Positions 16,994-25,346 of a stretch of DNA of 64,000 nucleotides are shown here, piece after piece. The position numbers and the translations under genes are program-made. Location of the stretch: positions 2,852,001 through 2,916,000 of the forward strand of contig OY780932.1 of NCBI GenBank assembly GCA_963675945.1, given 5' to 3'. Origin of the DNA: G963556115 sp963675945. GTDB taxonomy: Bacteria > Planctomycetota > SZUA-567. The notes under the pieces were generated by a model. The model was not told the origin of the DNA, made no database searches, and saw only the letters and a program-made list of their open reading frames with translations. Position 1 is the first letter of the stretch. Each line of letters opens with the position of its first letter.

Positions 16994-17024
16994 AACCATC
17001 CTTAACGGATGGTTTCTTTCTTTT
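16994..17024 (+). terminator. Rho-independent terminator of the sugar-acid island
   Basis: AACCATCC (16994-17001), a 5-base loop and GGATGGTT (17007-17014) are followed by TCTTTCTTTT. The element ends the + strand transcript 60 bases after the last dehydrogenase. On the other strand its stem overlaps the last codons and stop of the small ORF at 17002-17109. Confidence 0.75.
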
Positions 17025-17109
17025 CATCAATCGGAATAAATTTTGATCCAAGCTTACCGCTATTTTCAGACGATACAGAATTAACCTCTATATCATTTCT
17101 AGAATTCAT
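17002..17109 (-). CDS. Possible small protein of 35 residues
   Basis: A short ORF beginning MNSRNDIEVNSV and ending EKKETIR, too short for most gene callers. In its favour is a near-ideal ribosome site, GGAGG, eight bases before the ATG at 17109, and its position downstream of the receiver/anti-sigma gene on the same strand (which also begins MNS). The leader contains two possible hairpins (see 17144-17191). The product is hydrophilic with no membrane segment, signal peptide or cysteine. No family is recognised; it may be a regulatory leader peptide or a spurious ORF. Its stop lies inside the + strand terminator stem. Confidence 0.4.
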   Translation of the reverse strand: MNSRNDIEVNSVSSENSGKLGSKFIPIDEKKETIR

Positions 17110-17143
17110 AACAAAGTCCTCCATATAAAAGTTTGGTTACTTT

Positions 17144-17191
17144 TCCTATCGTCAAGACCGGTGTCCGGCTGACAATAGGAGGGCTTTTTTT
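17144..17191 (+). terminator. Hairpin plus T-run (+); structured leader of the small ORF (-)
   Basis: TCCTATCGTCA (17144-17154) pairs with TGACAATAGGA (17170-17180) with one C-A mismatch; an inner CCGG-tgt-CCGG stem (17058-17068 equivalent at 17158-17168) sits in the loop. GGGC and seven T follow, so on the + strand it reads as a strong terminator, oddly 120 bases after the island terminator. On the minus strand the same sequence is the leader of the 35-codon ORF, where CCTCC at the hairpin base could pair with that ORF's GGAGG ribosome site. Both readings are inference. Confidence 0.55.
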
Positions 17192-17412
17192 AGCATTTCA
17201 AAACCACGGATTAAATTTGCGAAACTTATTATACGTTATCAAGTGCGTCGTTACCTAGTGGTTTTATCGACTTTGACGGTTCTGAGGTAGCGGCTGAGCC
17301 GGGACACACTAAGAGATTTCCACTGCCGGCTGATTCCGGGAGGTGGTCTTCCTTTCAGGTTGAGTGCAGGAGGTGAGGAAAGAGCGCGAATTGCTACAGC
17401 GATAGCTCAGCC
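17192..17412. other. Unassigned GC-rich noncoding stretch
   Basis: About 220 bases with no supported ORF. AAAACCAC (17200-17207) is inverted at GTGGTTTT (17258-17265), and AGCCGG/CCGGCT pairs occur around 17298-17331. From about 17280 the sequence is clearly richer in G and C than other spacers in the window, as expected of a structured RNA or of decayed coding sequence. I compared it by eye with SRP RNA, RNase P RNA, tmRNA and 6S RNA and found no convincing match. Confidence 0.35.
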
Positions 17413-18273
17413 TTATTTTGCAGTGTATTTGGTCATTATGCAGACGTTACCCTTGTCGTTATAAATGACTTCATCCATTATCTTTTTCATCATAAATATG
17501 CCGTAGCCACCGGGACGTTTGCCGGCTTCAAGGCGCGATTTGAGGTGTTTGGCCGGATCTTGGGAAGGATCAGGGAGTGATTTGAGGTCGAATCCATCAC
17601 CTTCATCTTCAAATTTTAGGACGATTCTATCACTGAAGATGCAGTAGCTTATCTTGAATATTTTGTTTTTGTCGAAATTATTGCCCCACTCTATGGCATT
17701 CCTGCCATACTCTTCCATAGCGAGTCTGATATCGTTGACCGTATCCTCTGAGAAGTGGTTGCCTAGGAGGGTTATGCAGAGATTTTGTATGCGGTCAAGG
17801 TAGTCGATCTCACTCCTGGCACTGAGTTCTGTCCAGCCTTCGGTATAACACTCCGCATCTATATCATTATTTATACTCTTGTTGTAATCATGATTCAGTA
17901 CCTTAGCGATGATATTCAATACATTTTTTATATCAAAGGGTTTGACAATAAAGTCTAGTGCGCCTGCTTTGAAGCATTTGACCACCACTGTATTGGTATT
18001 ATCCGCACTTATCAGGATTGTTGGTAAAGCAGGGCGGTGTTCATTTATCCAGTGTAAAAAGATATCGCCCTTGCCATCGGGGAGGTGATAATCTAGTAGA
18101 ATCAGATCGTACGCGAAATTGCTCTTCTCTAGATCTTCTCTGCCAGCAATGATGGTGGTCTTGAATGACACCTCATAATTATGTCTGCGCAATATACTAC
18201 TTAGAAGAGTAGTGACATTGTTGTCATCCTCAAGAATAAGAATTCGACGTTTTTTCGTTACTTCTGAATTCAT
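17413..18273 (-). CDS. Response-regulator receiver fused to RsbW-type anti-sigma ATPase domain
   Basis: A 286-residue signalling protein. Residues 9-125 are an intact receiver: acidic pocket Glu15-Asp16-Asp17, phospho-acceptor Asp61 (LLDYHLPDG) and Lys111 (VKPF). Residues about 160-280 are a HATPase_c_2 domain of the RsbW/SpoIIAB type with N-box EEYGRNAIEWGN, G1 box DEGDGFD and G2 box GGYGIFMM. Such proteins usually bind an anti-anti-sigma factor or act as switch proteins whose ATPase activity is set by receiver phosphorylation; the histidine kinase and partner are not in the window. It is divergent from the nitroreductase gene and points toward the small ORF at 17002. Confidence 0.85.
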   Translation of the reverse strand: MNSEVTKKRRILILEDDNNVTTLLSSILRRHNYEVSFKTTIIAGREDLEKSNFAYDLILLDYHLPDGKGDIFLHWINEHRPALPTILISADNTNTVVVKCFKAGALDFIVKPFDIKNVLNIIAKVLNHDYNKSINNDIDAECYTEGWTELSARSEIDYLDRIQNLCITLLGNHFSEDTVNDIRLAMEEYGRNAIEWGNNFDKNKIFKISYCIFSDRIVLKFEDEGDGFDLKSLPDPSQDPAKHLKSRLEAGKRPGGYGIFMMKKIMDEVIYNDKGNVCIMTKYTAK

Positions 18274-18362
18274 AATAGTGTTTGCACCAAAAAAATGTAT
18301 AATCTATACTTATATAATCTGAAATATAAATTCTACAACGTAACGTTTACGAGGAGAAGAAG

Positions 18363-18899
18363 ATGAATTATTTTGAGTTGACCAAGCAACGTTTCAGTTA
18401 TCGTGGTAATTATACTTCAAAGAAAATACCTATACAAGATATTAAATTAATTCTTTCTGCTGCCTTAAATGCGCCATCCGGGTGTAATGGCCAAAGTACA
18501 GAATTTGTTGTAGTTACCGATGTGGACAAGATAAATACGATTGCGGAAATCCTTGGAAAAAATAGTTTTGCCGGGGCGTCTGCAATAATACTCTGTATTG
18601 TGAATAAAATCCCGACACCGGTAGTTTACGGGATGTCCTTCGAACTTGAGGATTGTTCGGCAGCAGTAATGAGCATGTTGCTGGGAATTAGTGAGTTAGG
18701 GTATGCTTCGGTTTGGATTGATGGTTTGCTCCGGCGGGATGGCAATGCGCAGAAGGTGGCAGAACTAATCAATTTACCCGCAGATAAGTGTGTTCAGGTG
18801 TTATTACCTGTTGGTGAGCCGGAAGCAATCGGTTCTCAACCTGAGAAAAAAGGTGAGGCGGAGCGGGTTTCATTCAACACTTATTCTCTGAAAGGTTAG
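18363..18899 (+). CDS. Nitroreductase-family FMN oxidoreductase
   Basis: A 178-residue nitroreductase-fold protein. The N-terminal FSYRGNYTSKKIP and ALNAPSGCNGQSTEFVVV blocks correspond to the family's FMN-binding RRSxRxF and APSxxNxQPW regions, and ISELGYASVWIDG to the central SxxGLGSCWIG region. It is short, as in ferredoxin- or NAD(P)H-linked members of uncertain substrate. GAGGAGAAGAAG precedes the ATG. It is transcribed divergently from the receiver/anti-sigma gene; the foldase gene starts only four bases after its stop, so the two are probably one transcript although their functions seem unrelated. Confidence 0.85.
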   Translation: MNYFELTKQRFSYRGNYTSKKIPIQDIKLILSAALNAPSGCNGQSTEFVVVTDVDKINTIAEILGKNSFAGASAIILCIVNKIPTPVVYGMSFELEDCSAAVMSMLLGISELGYASVWIDGLLRRDGNAQKVAELINLPADKCVQVLLPVGEPEAIGSQPEKKGEAERVSFNTYSLKG

Positions 18900-18903
18900 G
18901 GTG

Positions 18904-20118
18904 ATGCGTTTAAGATCAACATTCTGGTTACTTATTATAATGCTATTTGGTAAAGTATTCACGTGTAGTGCCGCTCAGAGTATAGTCAATTTTGACCGTA
19001 ACAGTATTGTTGCCCGGGTAGATCGGGGCAGTATCACCCTTGATCAGGTTATGGAGGTTTTTGGGCCGGCATATTATGAGATTATAAATCGAGCCAGGAC
19101 AAAGAATATCTCCAGGGAGCAGATCAATGTGGAACTACAGAAGGCCTGGGACAAAGCGGTAAATGCTGCTGTACGTGATGAGATGTTCTACCAAGAGGCG
19201 CTCAATGACTATGAGAACAAATTTCAGCAGATGGTGGATAGTACGTATCAGGCTTCTGCGGCTCAGGGAAATACTATGCTCCGTTCTAAAATGGAGGATA
19301 GGATGAGGCGTATCCTCAAAAAGCGTCAGGATGAGCAGGTAGAGCGGGTTATAAGCGGTCAAATCAAGGCAGCAGGAGGGCTGGATAATTTGAACAACGT
19401 CCTCAAGTCAAGGGGGATTACCTATAAAGACTGGAAAGATAGGATTGTACGTAAAGCCTTTACTTACAGTTATTTATACAGTGTGTTTGAGCCGCTGGGG
19501 GTTTCTATGGAACCAAGGCCGCAGCAGATATTGAATTATTATAAGAACAATATCAAGGATTTTACCTTACCGGGAGATGTGATATTCGACCATATCCTAG
19601 TCTCAAATACCAAGCGTGGAAGCAAGGAAAAGGCGGATGAGATAGCGCAGAAGCTGGGGCTGGCAATAATGGATAAGAAGATATCTTTTGCCAAAGCGGC
19701 TAGTAAGTATTCTGATGACCCGGTCGGTCGCGCGAGCGGGGGAAGAGAGGCCGGTGTAAGTCAAGATCCTGAGCGTGAGGCCTGGCTCAGTGATGTGCGT
19801 GAGGCGGTGCGTGAGCAGACACCGGGGGAACTAGAGATTCTTGAGAGCCCGCGCGGCTATCATATTACTGTATTGCAAAAAGTTACGAGTGGAAGGCGCA
19901 TTCCATATAAAAAAGCTCAGAAGTCTATCGTTGCTAAGATTAAGGGGGATGAGTGGGAGAAACAGTCTATAACCTTTTATAAACGACTGAAGAACCAAAT
20001 GATGGTGGATGTGATACAGAAAGAAGTCCCGCCACAATTGCTGTGGCAGGATTCGGCACAGGCGGCAAAGGCGCGAAAAATAGGTATGAGTGCAGATCCT
20101 ACAGTCAATAGTCGATAA
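18904..20118 (+). CDS. Periplasmic peptidyl-prolyl isomerase (SurA/PpiC, parvulin family)
   Basis: Exported foldase/chaperone of about 404 residues. The signal peptide covers about residues 1-24 (MRLRSTFW, hydrophobic core, CSA-AQ). A helical SurA-like chaperone region follows with the start RVDRGSITLDQVMEVFG, then a parvulin domain at about 228-330 with VIFDHILVS, FAKAASKYSDDP and SPRGYHITVLQKV. It would help fold outer-membrane or secreted proteins. ATG at 18904 is preferred to GTG at 18901. It overlaps no gene but is closely behind the nitroreductase and ahead of the TPR-sulfotransferase gene. Confidence 0.85.
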   Translation: MRLRSTFWLLIIMLFGKVFTCSAAQSIVNFDRNSIVARVDRGSITLDQVMEVFGPAYYEIINRARTKNISREQINVELQKAWDKAVNAAVRDEMFYQEALNDYENKFQQMVDSTYQASAAQGNTMLRSKMEDRMRRILKKRQDEQVERVISGQIKAAGGLDNLNNVLKSRGITYKDWKDRIVRKAFTYSYLYSVFEPLGVSMEPRPQQILNYYKNNIKDFTLPGDVIFDHILVSNTKRGSKEKADEIAQKLGLAIMDKKISFAKAASKYSDDPVGRASGGREAGVSQDPEREAWLSDVREAVREQTPGELEILESPRGYHITVLQKVTSGRRIPYKKAQKSIVAKIKGDEWEKQSITFYKRLKNQMMVDVIQKEVPPQLLWQDSAQAAKARKIGMSADPTVNSR

Positions 20119-20185
20119 TATATTTATCAGAAGTTTTATAGTATAGTGTATTGGTAAATATTGCAGGTCAGACAAAGGTTGAATA

Positions 20186-21826
20186 ATGGCAAAGAAGAAA
20201 AAAACACCTAGAAAGAAAGTCCTTACGACAAAAATAAATCCAAATAAGGCGGCCAAACTTGCAAACGAGGCGATTGCGTTTTGCCGGAGTGGGGACTATA
20301 AACGTGGGATTGCCCTATTCAAAAAAGCAGAGGCTCGTTCTGAGAAGAATGAGCAGATATTTATTAATATGGCTATTGCTTATCATGCTTTAGGCGATTA
20401 CGAAAATGCGCGGAAGTACTATGCTAAGGTGATTCGTCTCAAGCCGGAGTATATGGTAAAAGTACTACAGAATGGGATTAATGAGCTTACCATGAACAAA
20501 CTGGCAAGTGCTGCGTGTTGTATCGGTGCTGCCTATGAGGTCGATCCAGGTAATATTTCGGCGCGACTCGCGACAGGCTCACTGCTTCTGCGCCAAGGCG
20601 ATAAGTTAAAGGGCGTGGAGTTACTGCGGGCATGTTATGCAGAGGATTCAAAGTTGAGTTCAGCAGCACTGGAACTTGCCGAATTTTCCGAACTTACTCC
20701 GGCTGATATTGAAGCCATTGAGGAAAATATTGCCAGCGGTGTAGGAGAGCGAAAGAATGACAAATATCTCTACCTTGCTCTGGGTAAAGGGTATGATATT
20801 CAAAATGATACCAAGAGCGCATTTGCGGCCTTTACTCGAGCCAAGGAACTCTTTGCACGTGACGCGCACATATCTTGCCAGCAGGCTGCTGCTGACCTGC
20901 AAGGGCATTATGATAATCTTCTGCAGAACCTTACGCCTGCTGTCGTAAATAGACTGTCGGGATTGAGTGTGGCGGGAGAGCGGCTGGTATTTGTCATTGG
21001 TCTGCCTAAGAGCGGTATTCATGAGGTGGCATTGTTGCTTCAGGATAGTTCCAAGGCAGTGGTCGCAGGGGAATTGAACTGGTGTAATCAGAAGATATAT
21101 CAGATGCTTCAAAATCATGATAATCAATTGTCGTCGGTATTGAATGCAATTGATACTGAGATGGTAGATACTTTGATAGCTGATTATTTGAAGATTATAC
21201 AAAATTTGCGGGGTGCAGGAAAGTTTGTTATCAATTGCAAGGTATCAAATTTTGTAAATGTCTGGTTTATTAAGACTTTATTTCCTAAGGCGAAGATCTT
21301 CTGCGCCCGGAGAAATCTTGAAGATCAGGCTTTGGCGATATATTTCAATAATACACAAGGCATGGAGTATCTCAATGAATTACTGCCTATTGGTGAATAT
21401 TGTAAGAGTTATACTGAAATTATGGCGTTGTGGGATAAGTTGTACCCAGGCGGGGTAACATATTTTGATTATGACGCTTTTTTGGAAAATCCTGAGGCAG
21501 AGTATAGAAAGTTGATAAGTGTAATAAGTGAAGAAGTCGGTGAGGTTCCAGAATTTATCGAGGTCTCAAAACCGTCACTCAATGTTAGGGAAGTCTACAA
21601 GCCGGAGGTTTCTATTGCTCAGAAGTATGCTGAATACTGTGGAAGCCTTAACGAGGTTCTGAATTCGCAGTCAGTTGGTGCTGGACTTGATTTTGCTAAT
21701 TTCAATACGGAAGAGCGAGAAGATGAGGATGCAAGCTCTGGGTTCAAGCTGAACTTTGGGGGAACGAGTTCAGCGCAGAAGAAGGAAGAGCCAGATGGAG
21801 AAGGGTTTAAACTGAAGTTTGATTAG
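20186..21826 (+). CDS. TPR protein with divergent sulfotransferase domain
   Basis: A 546-residue protein. It begins with a Lys-rich stretch (MAKKKKTPRKK), then two or more TPR repeats at about 20-100 (GDYKRGIALFKKAEA and GDYENARKYYAKVIRLKP). From about residue 268 it follows the PAPS-dependent sulfotransferase fold: FVIGLPKSGIHEV corresponds to the 5'-phosphosulfate loop (normally PRSGTT) and AKIFCARRNLEDQALAIYF to the 3'-phosphate motif. The loop's Thr residues are missing, so activity is uncertain. The last 40 residues are acidic and carry GFKLNF and GFKLKF, a repeated short motif at the very end. TPR-sulfotransferases often modify sugars or surface proteins; target unknown. No signal peptide. 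Confidence 0.75.
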   Translation: MAKKKKTPRKKVLTTKINPNKAAKLANEAIAFCRSGDYKRGIALFKKAEARSEKNEQIFINMAIAYHALGDYENARKYYAKVIRLKPEYMVKVLQNGINELTMNKLASAACCIGAAYEVDPGNISARLATGSLLLRQGDKLKGVELLRACYAEDSKLSSAALELAEFSELTPADIEAIEENIASGVGERKNDKYLYLALGKGYDIQNDTKSAFAAFTRAKELFARDAHISCQQAAADLQGHYDNLLQNLTPAVVNRLSGLSVAGERLVFVIGLPKSGIHEVALLLQDSSKAVVAGELNWCNQKIYQMLQNHDNQLSSVLNAIDTEMVDTLIADYLKIIQNLRGAGKFVINCKVSNFVNVWFIKTLFPKAKIFCARRNLEDQALAIYFNNTQGMEYLNELLPIGEYCKSYTEIMALWDKLYPGGVTYFDYDAFLENPEAEYRKLISVISEEVGEVPEFIEVSKPSLNVREVYKPEVSIAQKYAEYCGSLNEVLNSQSVGAGLDFANFNTEEREDEDASSGFKLNFGGTSSAQKKEEPDGEGFKLKFD

Positions 21827-21871
21827 TATTAATATTTTATTTTGAGAATCTGCCCTGATGAATGGGCTAAT

Positions 21872-22153
21872 ATGAAGAGAAAACAGGTAAATCGTCAGCT
21901 TGCAGTAGCACTGGGGTATGATGCGGATAAAGATTCGGTGCCTAGTGTCGTTGCTAAAGGTTCGGGGCAGGTTGCCGCAAGGATAATCGAACTGGCTCAA
22001 GAGCATAATATCCCTATTCGCAAGGATGAGGATCTGGTACTTGCGCTTGCGGAACTGGATTTGGGTGAGGTGATACCTGCTGAACTCTACCCTGCAGTTG
22101 CTGAAGTTCTGGCTTATGTCTATCGGATGAATGGCAAGCAGCTTAAACAATGA
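21872..22153 (+). CDS. Stand-alone FlhB C-terminal-like protein (YlqH/FhlB type)
   Basis: A 93-residue protein that matches only the cytoplasmic C-terminal domain of the flagellar export switch FlhB: VVAKGSGQVAARIIELAQEHNIPI followed by LGEVIPAELYPAVAEVLAYVY (split here for length, about residues 27-50 and 64-84). The match starts just after the place where FlhB has its self-cleaving NPTH motif, which is absent. Similar small proteins occur in many flagellated bacteria and can partly replace the FlhB tail. Its ATG at 21872 is chosen over a TTG at 21842. Its stop overlaps the ATG of comF (ATGA), showing coupling. Confidence 0.8.
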   Translation: MKRKQVNRQLAVALGYDADKDSVPSVVAKGSGQVAARIIELAQEHNIPIRKDEDLVLALAELDLGEVIPAELYPAVAEVLAYVYRMNGKQLKQ

Positions 22154-22878
22154 GAATTAAAAGAATTTGCACAAAATTATGTGGCTGTGCCCTTGATCTT
22201 CTTTATCCTCCCTTCTGTTTGGAGTGTTCTACTCCTCTACTCTTCAGTGAGCAGTCAATACTTTGCACCGAGTGCTCAACTAAACTAGAGTATATCGGAG
22301 CGAATTCATGTTGGTTCTGCTCTACGCCGCTGGGTAAATATGGCGCCTTGCAGAAGGAATGTGATGAATGCCGGGGCAGGAAATTGAGCTTTACCCGGTT
22401 GGTTGCGACATGTGTGTATAATCAGACGGCGCGAGCAGTTGTTCTCGCTTTTAAATTCGGCAACAGTAAGCATCTCTATAAATTTATGACTGATCTTATG
22501 CTCAAGCGCTTGGAGCAAGAATACTCTGGTATTAAATTTGATTATGTTGTCCCTGTACCGTTGCATAAACATAAATTGAAAGAAAGAGGTTACAATCAGT
22601 CAGCTTTGCTGGCGCGTGATATTGCACTTAGAGCTGGGTTTGAGTATTCCCCTGGGATTCTACGCAGAGTTCGGTATACAGTCTCTCAGTCACTGCTCAG
22701 TGCAGAAGAGAGGCAGAGCAATCTTTCTCAAGCATTTGCGGCAATCGGTAGTTTTCCCAACGCTACAGTATTGTTGGTGGATGATGTCTGCACCACCGGA
22801 GTTACCCTACATGAGTGCGCATTGACACTGCGGGCTGCAGGAGCGCGCCGCATATACTCGTTGGTATTTGCGCGCTAA
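22150..22878 (+). CDS. comF: ComF-family phosphoribosyltransferase-like protein
   Basis: A 242-residue ComF/GntX-like protein. An N-terminal zinc-finger region has CLECS, CTECS, CWFCS and CDECR pairs (about 18-75), followed by the PRTase-type domain with DYVVPVPLHKHKLKERGYNQS and the PRPP-loop VLLVDDVCTTGVTL near 205-218. ComF is needed for DNA uptake in competent bacteria and is present in many others with unclear role. It overlaps the FlhB-like gene by four bases and converges with the GH57-like gene, whose stop is only five bases away, so there is no room for separate terminators. Confidence 0.88.
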   Translation: MRIKRICTKLCGCALDLLYPPFCLECSTPLLFSEQSILCTECSTKLEYIGANSCWFCSTPLGKYGALQKECDECRGRKLSFTRLVATCVYNQTARAVVLAFKFGNSKHLYKFMTDLMLKRLEQEYSGIKFDYVVPVPLHKHKLKERGYNQSALLARDIALRAGFEYSPGILRRVRYTVSQSLLSAEERQSNLSQAFAAIGSFPNATVLLVDDVCTTGVTLHECALTLRAAGARRIYSLVFAR

Positions 22879-22883
22879 GATAA

Positions 22884-25346
22884 TTATACCGGGGTAGAAA
22901 ACAAAACCTGGGTAAGATATCTTAACGTCTCATCTGCAAAGTACAATCTTTTGCCGATTTCACGCATGTTATCAATTATCCTTCTACTTTGAGGCATTTC
23001 GCGTGGTGTCAGATGAAGAATTCGCCAATAACGATCGATTAGCTCATCCCAGTTCTCAAGCCAGAAGTCATTGTCTTGAATAAAGGTGAGGAGCTTGAGG
23101 ATATCGGCTACTGATTTTTCATTGAGATTACTGAGCAATTCAATAAGCTTGCTGCTCATCTCAGCCGCGACATGGCGGGAGGCTTCGATAACATTCAGGG
23201 ACAGACCGAATTTATTTGCCCGCTGTTTTATAGACTGCACTTCTTCGATACATTTATCTGTAATTCCACTATTGTCGACATAATTTTTAATAAGTCGAGT
23301 GAGCTTGAAAGATAGTGCCTCTTCGCCAATAGCCTTTAAATGTCCGGGGATGGGGAGTCGATTATGGGTCAGGTATTCGAATATCGGTTCATGTGAGTTG
23401 AAGAAGCCATGGAGACTTTGGTCGGCTTCTTCAAGGGCATTTTGCAGGATTTTATGATTTATTAGCTTGCGCTCGGTATAGGGTAAGGTGTGTAAGCCAA
23501 TACCTTCGGTTGTCAGCAGCGTACGCAGTTCCTGTGCAGAGAGTTTGGTCATCTCTTTGGCGTTTTTAAGATCGGTTGTAAAGCAGACACCGCATTCAAG
23601 TGTGTCGAATATGGTAAAGCCAATAAATGATACTTCGTGCTCTTGATAGGTGTGGCGATCAGTGCATTTGGCTGATCCAATTATAAACTTAAGATGTTTG
23701 TTTGTTGAACTGGAGAGGTTGCTTAGTTCAACCTTGGTGTTGTATTCTGGCTGCGGTAGTCCATAGAGAGCCAGCAGCGCCTGTAATGCCGCAATATGCT
23801 TATAGCTATACATTGTGGTAAGCACATATTTGCGCAAGACATCCTCCCCAGTACCCATGTTATTAATGTTTGATTCAGCTTTCCTTAGCCGATCCTGAAG
23901 TAGTGAGATCAGATTGTAATCAGAGAACTCCTGCGCCAGTTCGGCAGCACGCAGGGCGTAGCGCATATTTTGCTGTGGTTCAAAGCCTGAGATGTCAGAA
24001 AAAAACCAACCGCATGAGGTATACATGAGCATGGCATTGCGATCGGCTTCAAGTATTTTCCAGAGCTTAACTTTGCCTTGTTGGGTCAAGTTATTGCAGG
24101 TATGTCGTTGCAGGAAGCGCTCCCGACTGGTCTCAGATGGGTCTAACACCACAGAGATATAGTCGTTACGAGCATCAATAAAATCATAGACTAGATCTTT
24201 TGAGACGGTGGTGCATAATTTGCGGATATGAAAACGAAGTTCATCAAAGGCATTACGCAGGTGTTCGCGCCATTGTTGGTTAAAGTGTTGTGGCCCGTCA
24301 CTACAGCCGCAGTCCCTGTGCCATCTGCCGATGCCATGGCTGCAACTCCAGCTTGATCCTTTGCCGTCAACTCCTTCCCAGAGCCGCACCTCTTGGGCAG
24401 GTGGGTTATCCCGAAGGAATTTTTCCAGATTGGTTATTGTGCAATTTTCTGTACGCAGGAGACGCTCAAGAAGTTGGGATAATGCTCGGTTGCCGTTCTT
24501 TTCATGGTGTCCGTAGATCTCTCCATCGGTGGCAATGAGGACGAGTTGCGGTAGCGTAGCCTCAGCATTGAATCTCTCCTTTATCAGCCACTCCAGTCGC
24601 TTATCATCAGTTAGAAGATGATCGAATGAGACCATGGTTGAAATCGCTTTATCATAAAAGAGTACATCAAGATAGCGGTCAAAATGGGTGCGTCCGGCGC
24701 CATCGACCTCGAATAGACGGTACGGCACTCGGGTGTCAATTGTTCCATCCGGCACTCCTCGCCATTCAAATTCACCAAATTTGCGAATATAACTTGCCTG
24801 CAGCGGTGAGAGAATAATATACTTTATCCCATGATCAATCAAAGCGCGCACCGTATTCATATCTACCGCAGTCTCTGAGAGCCACATTGCTGCTGGCTTG
24901 CGGTTAAAACGTGAGGTGAACTCTTTTATTCCCCAGATGATCTGAGTATGCCTGTCGGCAGCATCAGACAAAGGTAATATCTGGTGGTTGTATACCTGGG
25001 CAATAGCTGATCCGCGTCCTTCATAACTGTTGCGGGCGATGTTGTCTGCTACCTGTAATCTTTCAAGGGTAAAGGGTGCGTACCGTTCTAGCCAGGTAAG
25101 TAGAGTCGGGCCAAAATTAAAGGACATATGTGCATAACAATTGAACAAATCCAAGGTTTTGTTGTTTTCATCTCTAACCGGGCTGCAAGTTAGTGGGGTA
25201 TAGCATTCAGCGCAGATTCGGCTATTCCAGTCGGTAAAAGGGTGGGCAGACTCTTGCTCCTCAATTACCCCAAGCCAGGGGTTTTCACGTGGCGGTTGAT
25301 AGAAATGACCATGGATAGCTAAGTGATGATTTGGGTTGTTTTTCAT
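22884..25346 (-). CDS. Glycoside hydrolase family 57-like protein with DUF3536
   Basis: A large cytoplasmic protein of 820 residues. The GH57 N-terminal signature HGHFYQPPRENPWLG is at about 10-24. Candidate catalytic residues are Glu in AMWLSETAVD (nucleophile) and Asp in LIATDGEIYGHH (acid), both present, so it may act on alpha-glucans or branch them; the C-terminal half matches the DUF3536 type of architecture by its position and HNCxxxLTQQGKVKLWK-like content. No signal peptide. Family members with DUF3536 are mostly uncharacterised. It stands alone on the minus strand with a start at 25346; the upstream 240-base gap to nrnA contains both divergent promoters presumably. Confidence 0.8.
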   Translation of the reverse strand: MKNNPNHHLAIHGHFYQPPRENPWLGVIEEQESAHPFTDWNSRICAECYTPLTCSPVRDENNKTLDLFNCYAHMSFNFGPTLLTWLERYAPFTLERLQVADNIARNSYEGRGSAIAQVYNHQILPLSDAADRHTQIIWGIKEFTSRFNRKPAAMWLSETAVDMNTVRALIDHGIKYIILSPLQASYIRKFGEFEWRGVPDGTIDTRVPYRLFEVDGAGRTHFDRYLDVLFYDKAISTMVSFDHLLTDDKRLEWLIKERFNAEATLPQLVLIATDGEIYGHHEKNGNRALSQLLERLLRTENCTITNLEKFLRDNPPAQEVRLWEGVDGKGSSWSCSHGIGRWHRDCGCSDGPQHFNQQWREHLRNAFDELRFHIRKLCTTVSKDLVYDFIDARNDYISVVLDPSETSRERFLQRHTCNNLTQQGKVKLWKILEADRNAMLMYTSCGWFFSDISGFEPQQNMRYALRAAELAQEFSDYNLISLLQDRLRKAESNINNMGTGEDVLRKYVLTTMYSYKHIAALQALLALYGLPQPEYNTKVELSNLSSSTNKHLKFIIGSAKCTDRHTYQEHEVSFIGFTIFDTLECGVCFTTDLKNAKEMTKLSAQELRTLLTTEGIGLHTLPYTERKLINHKILQNALEEADQSLHGFFNSHEPIFEYLTHNRLPIPGHLKAIGEEALSFKLTRLIKNYVDNSGITDKCIEEVQSIKQRANKFGLSLNVIEASRHVAAEMSSKLIELLSNLNEKSVADILKLLTFIQDNDFWLENWDELIDRYWRILHLTPREMPQSRRIIDNMREIGKRLYFADETLRYLTQVLFSTPV

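Noticed and set aside
17192..17412. SRP RNA, RNase P RNA, tmRNA or 6S RNA
   Set aside because: Fragments such as AACCTGAAAGGAAG and GTGTGTCCCGGC on the minus strand recall SRP RNA, but the conserved helix 8 loop does not align; the RNase P core GAGGAAAGTCCGGGC and tmRNA ends are absent.
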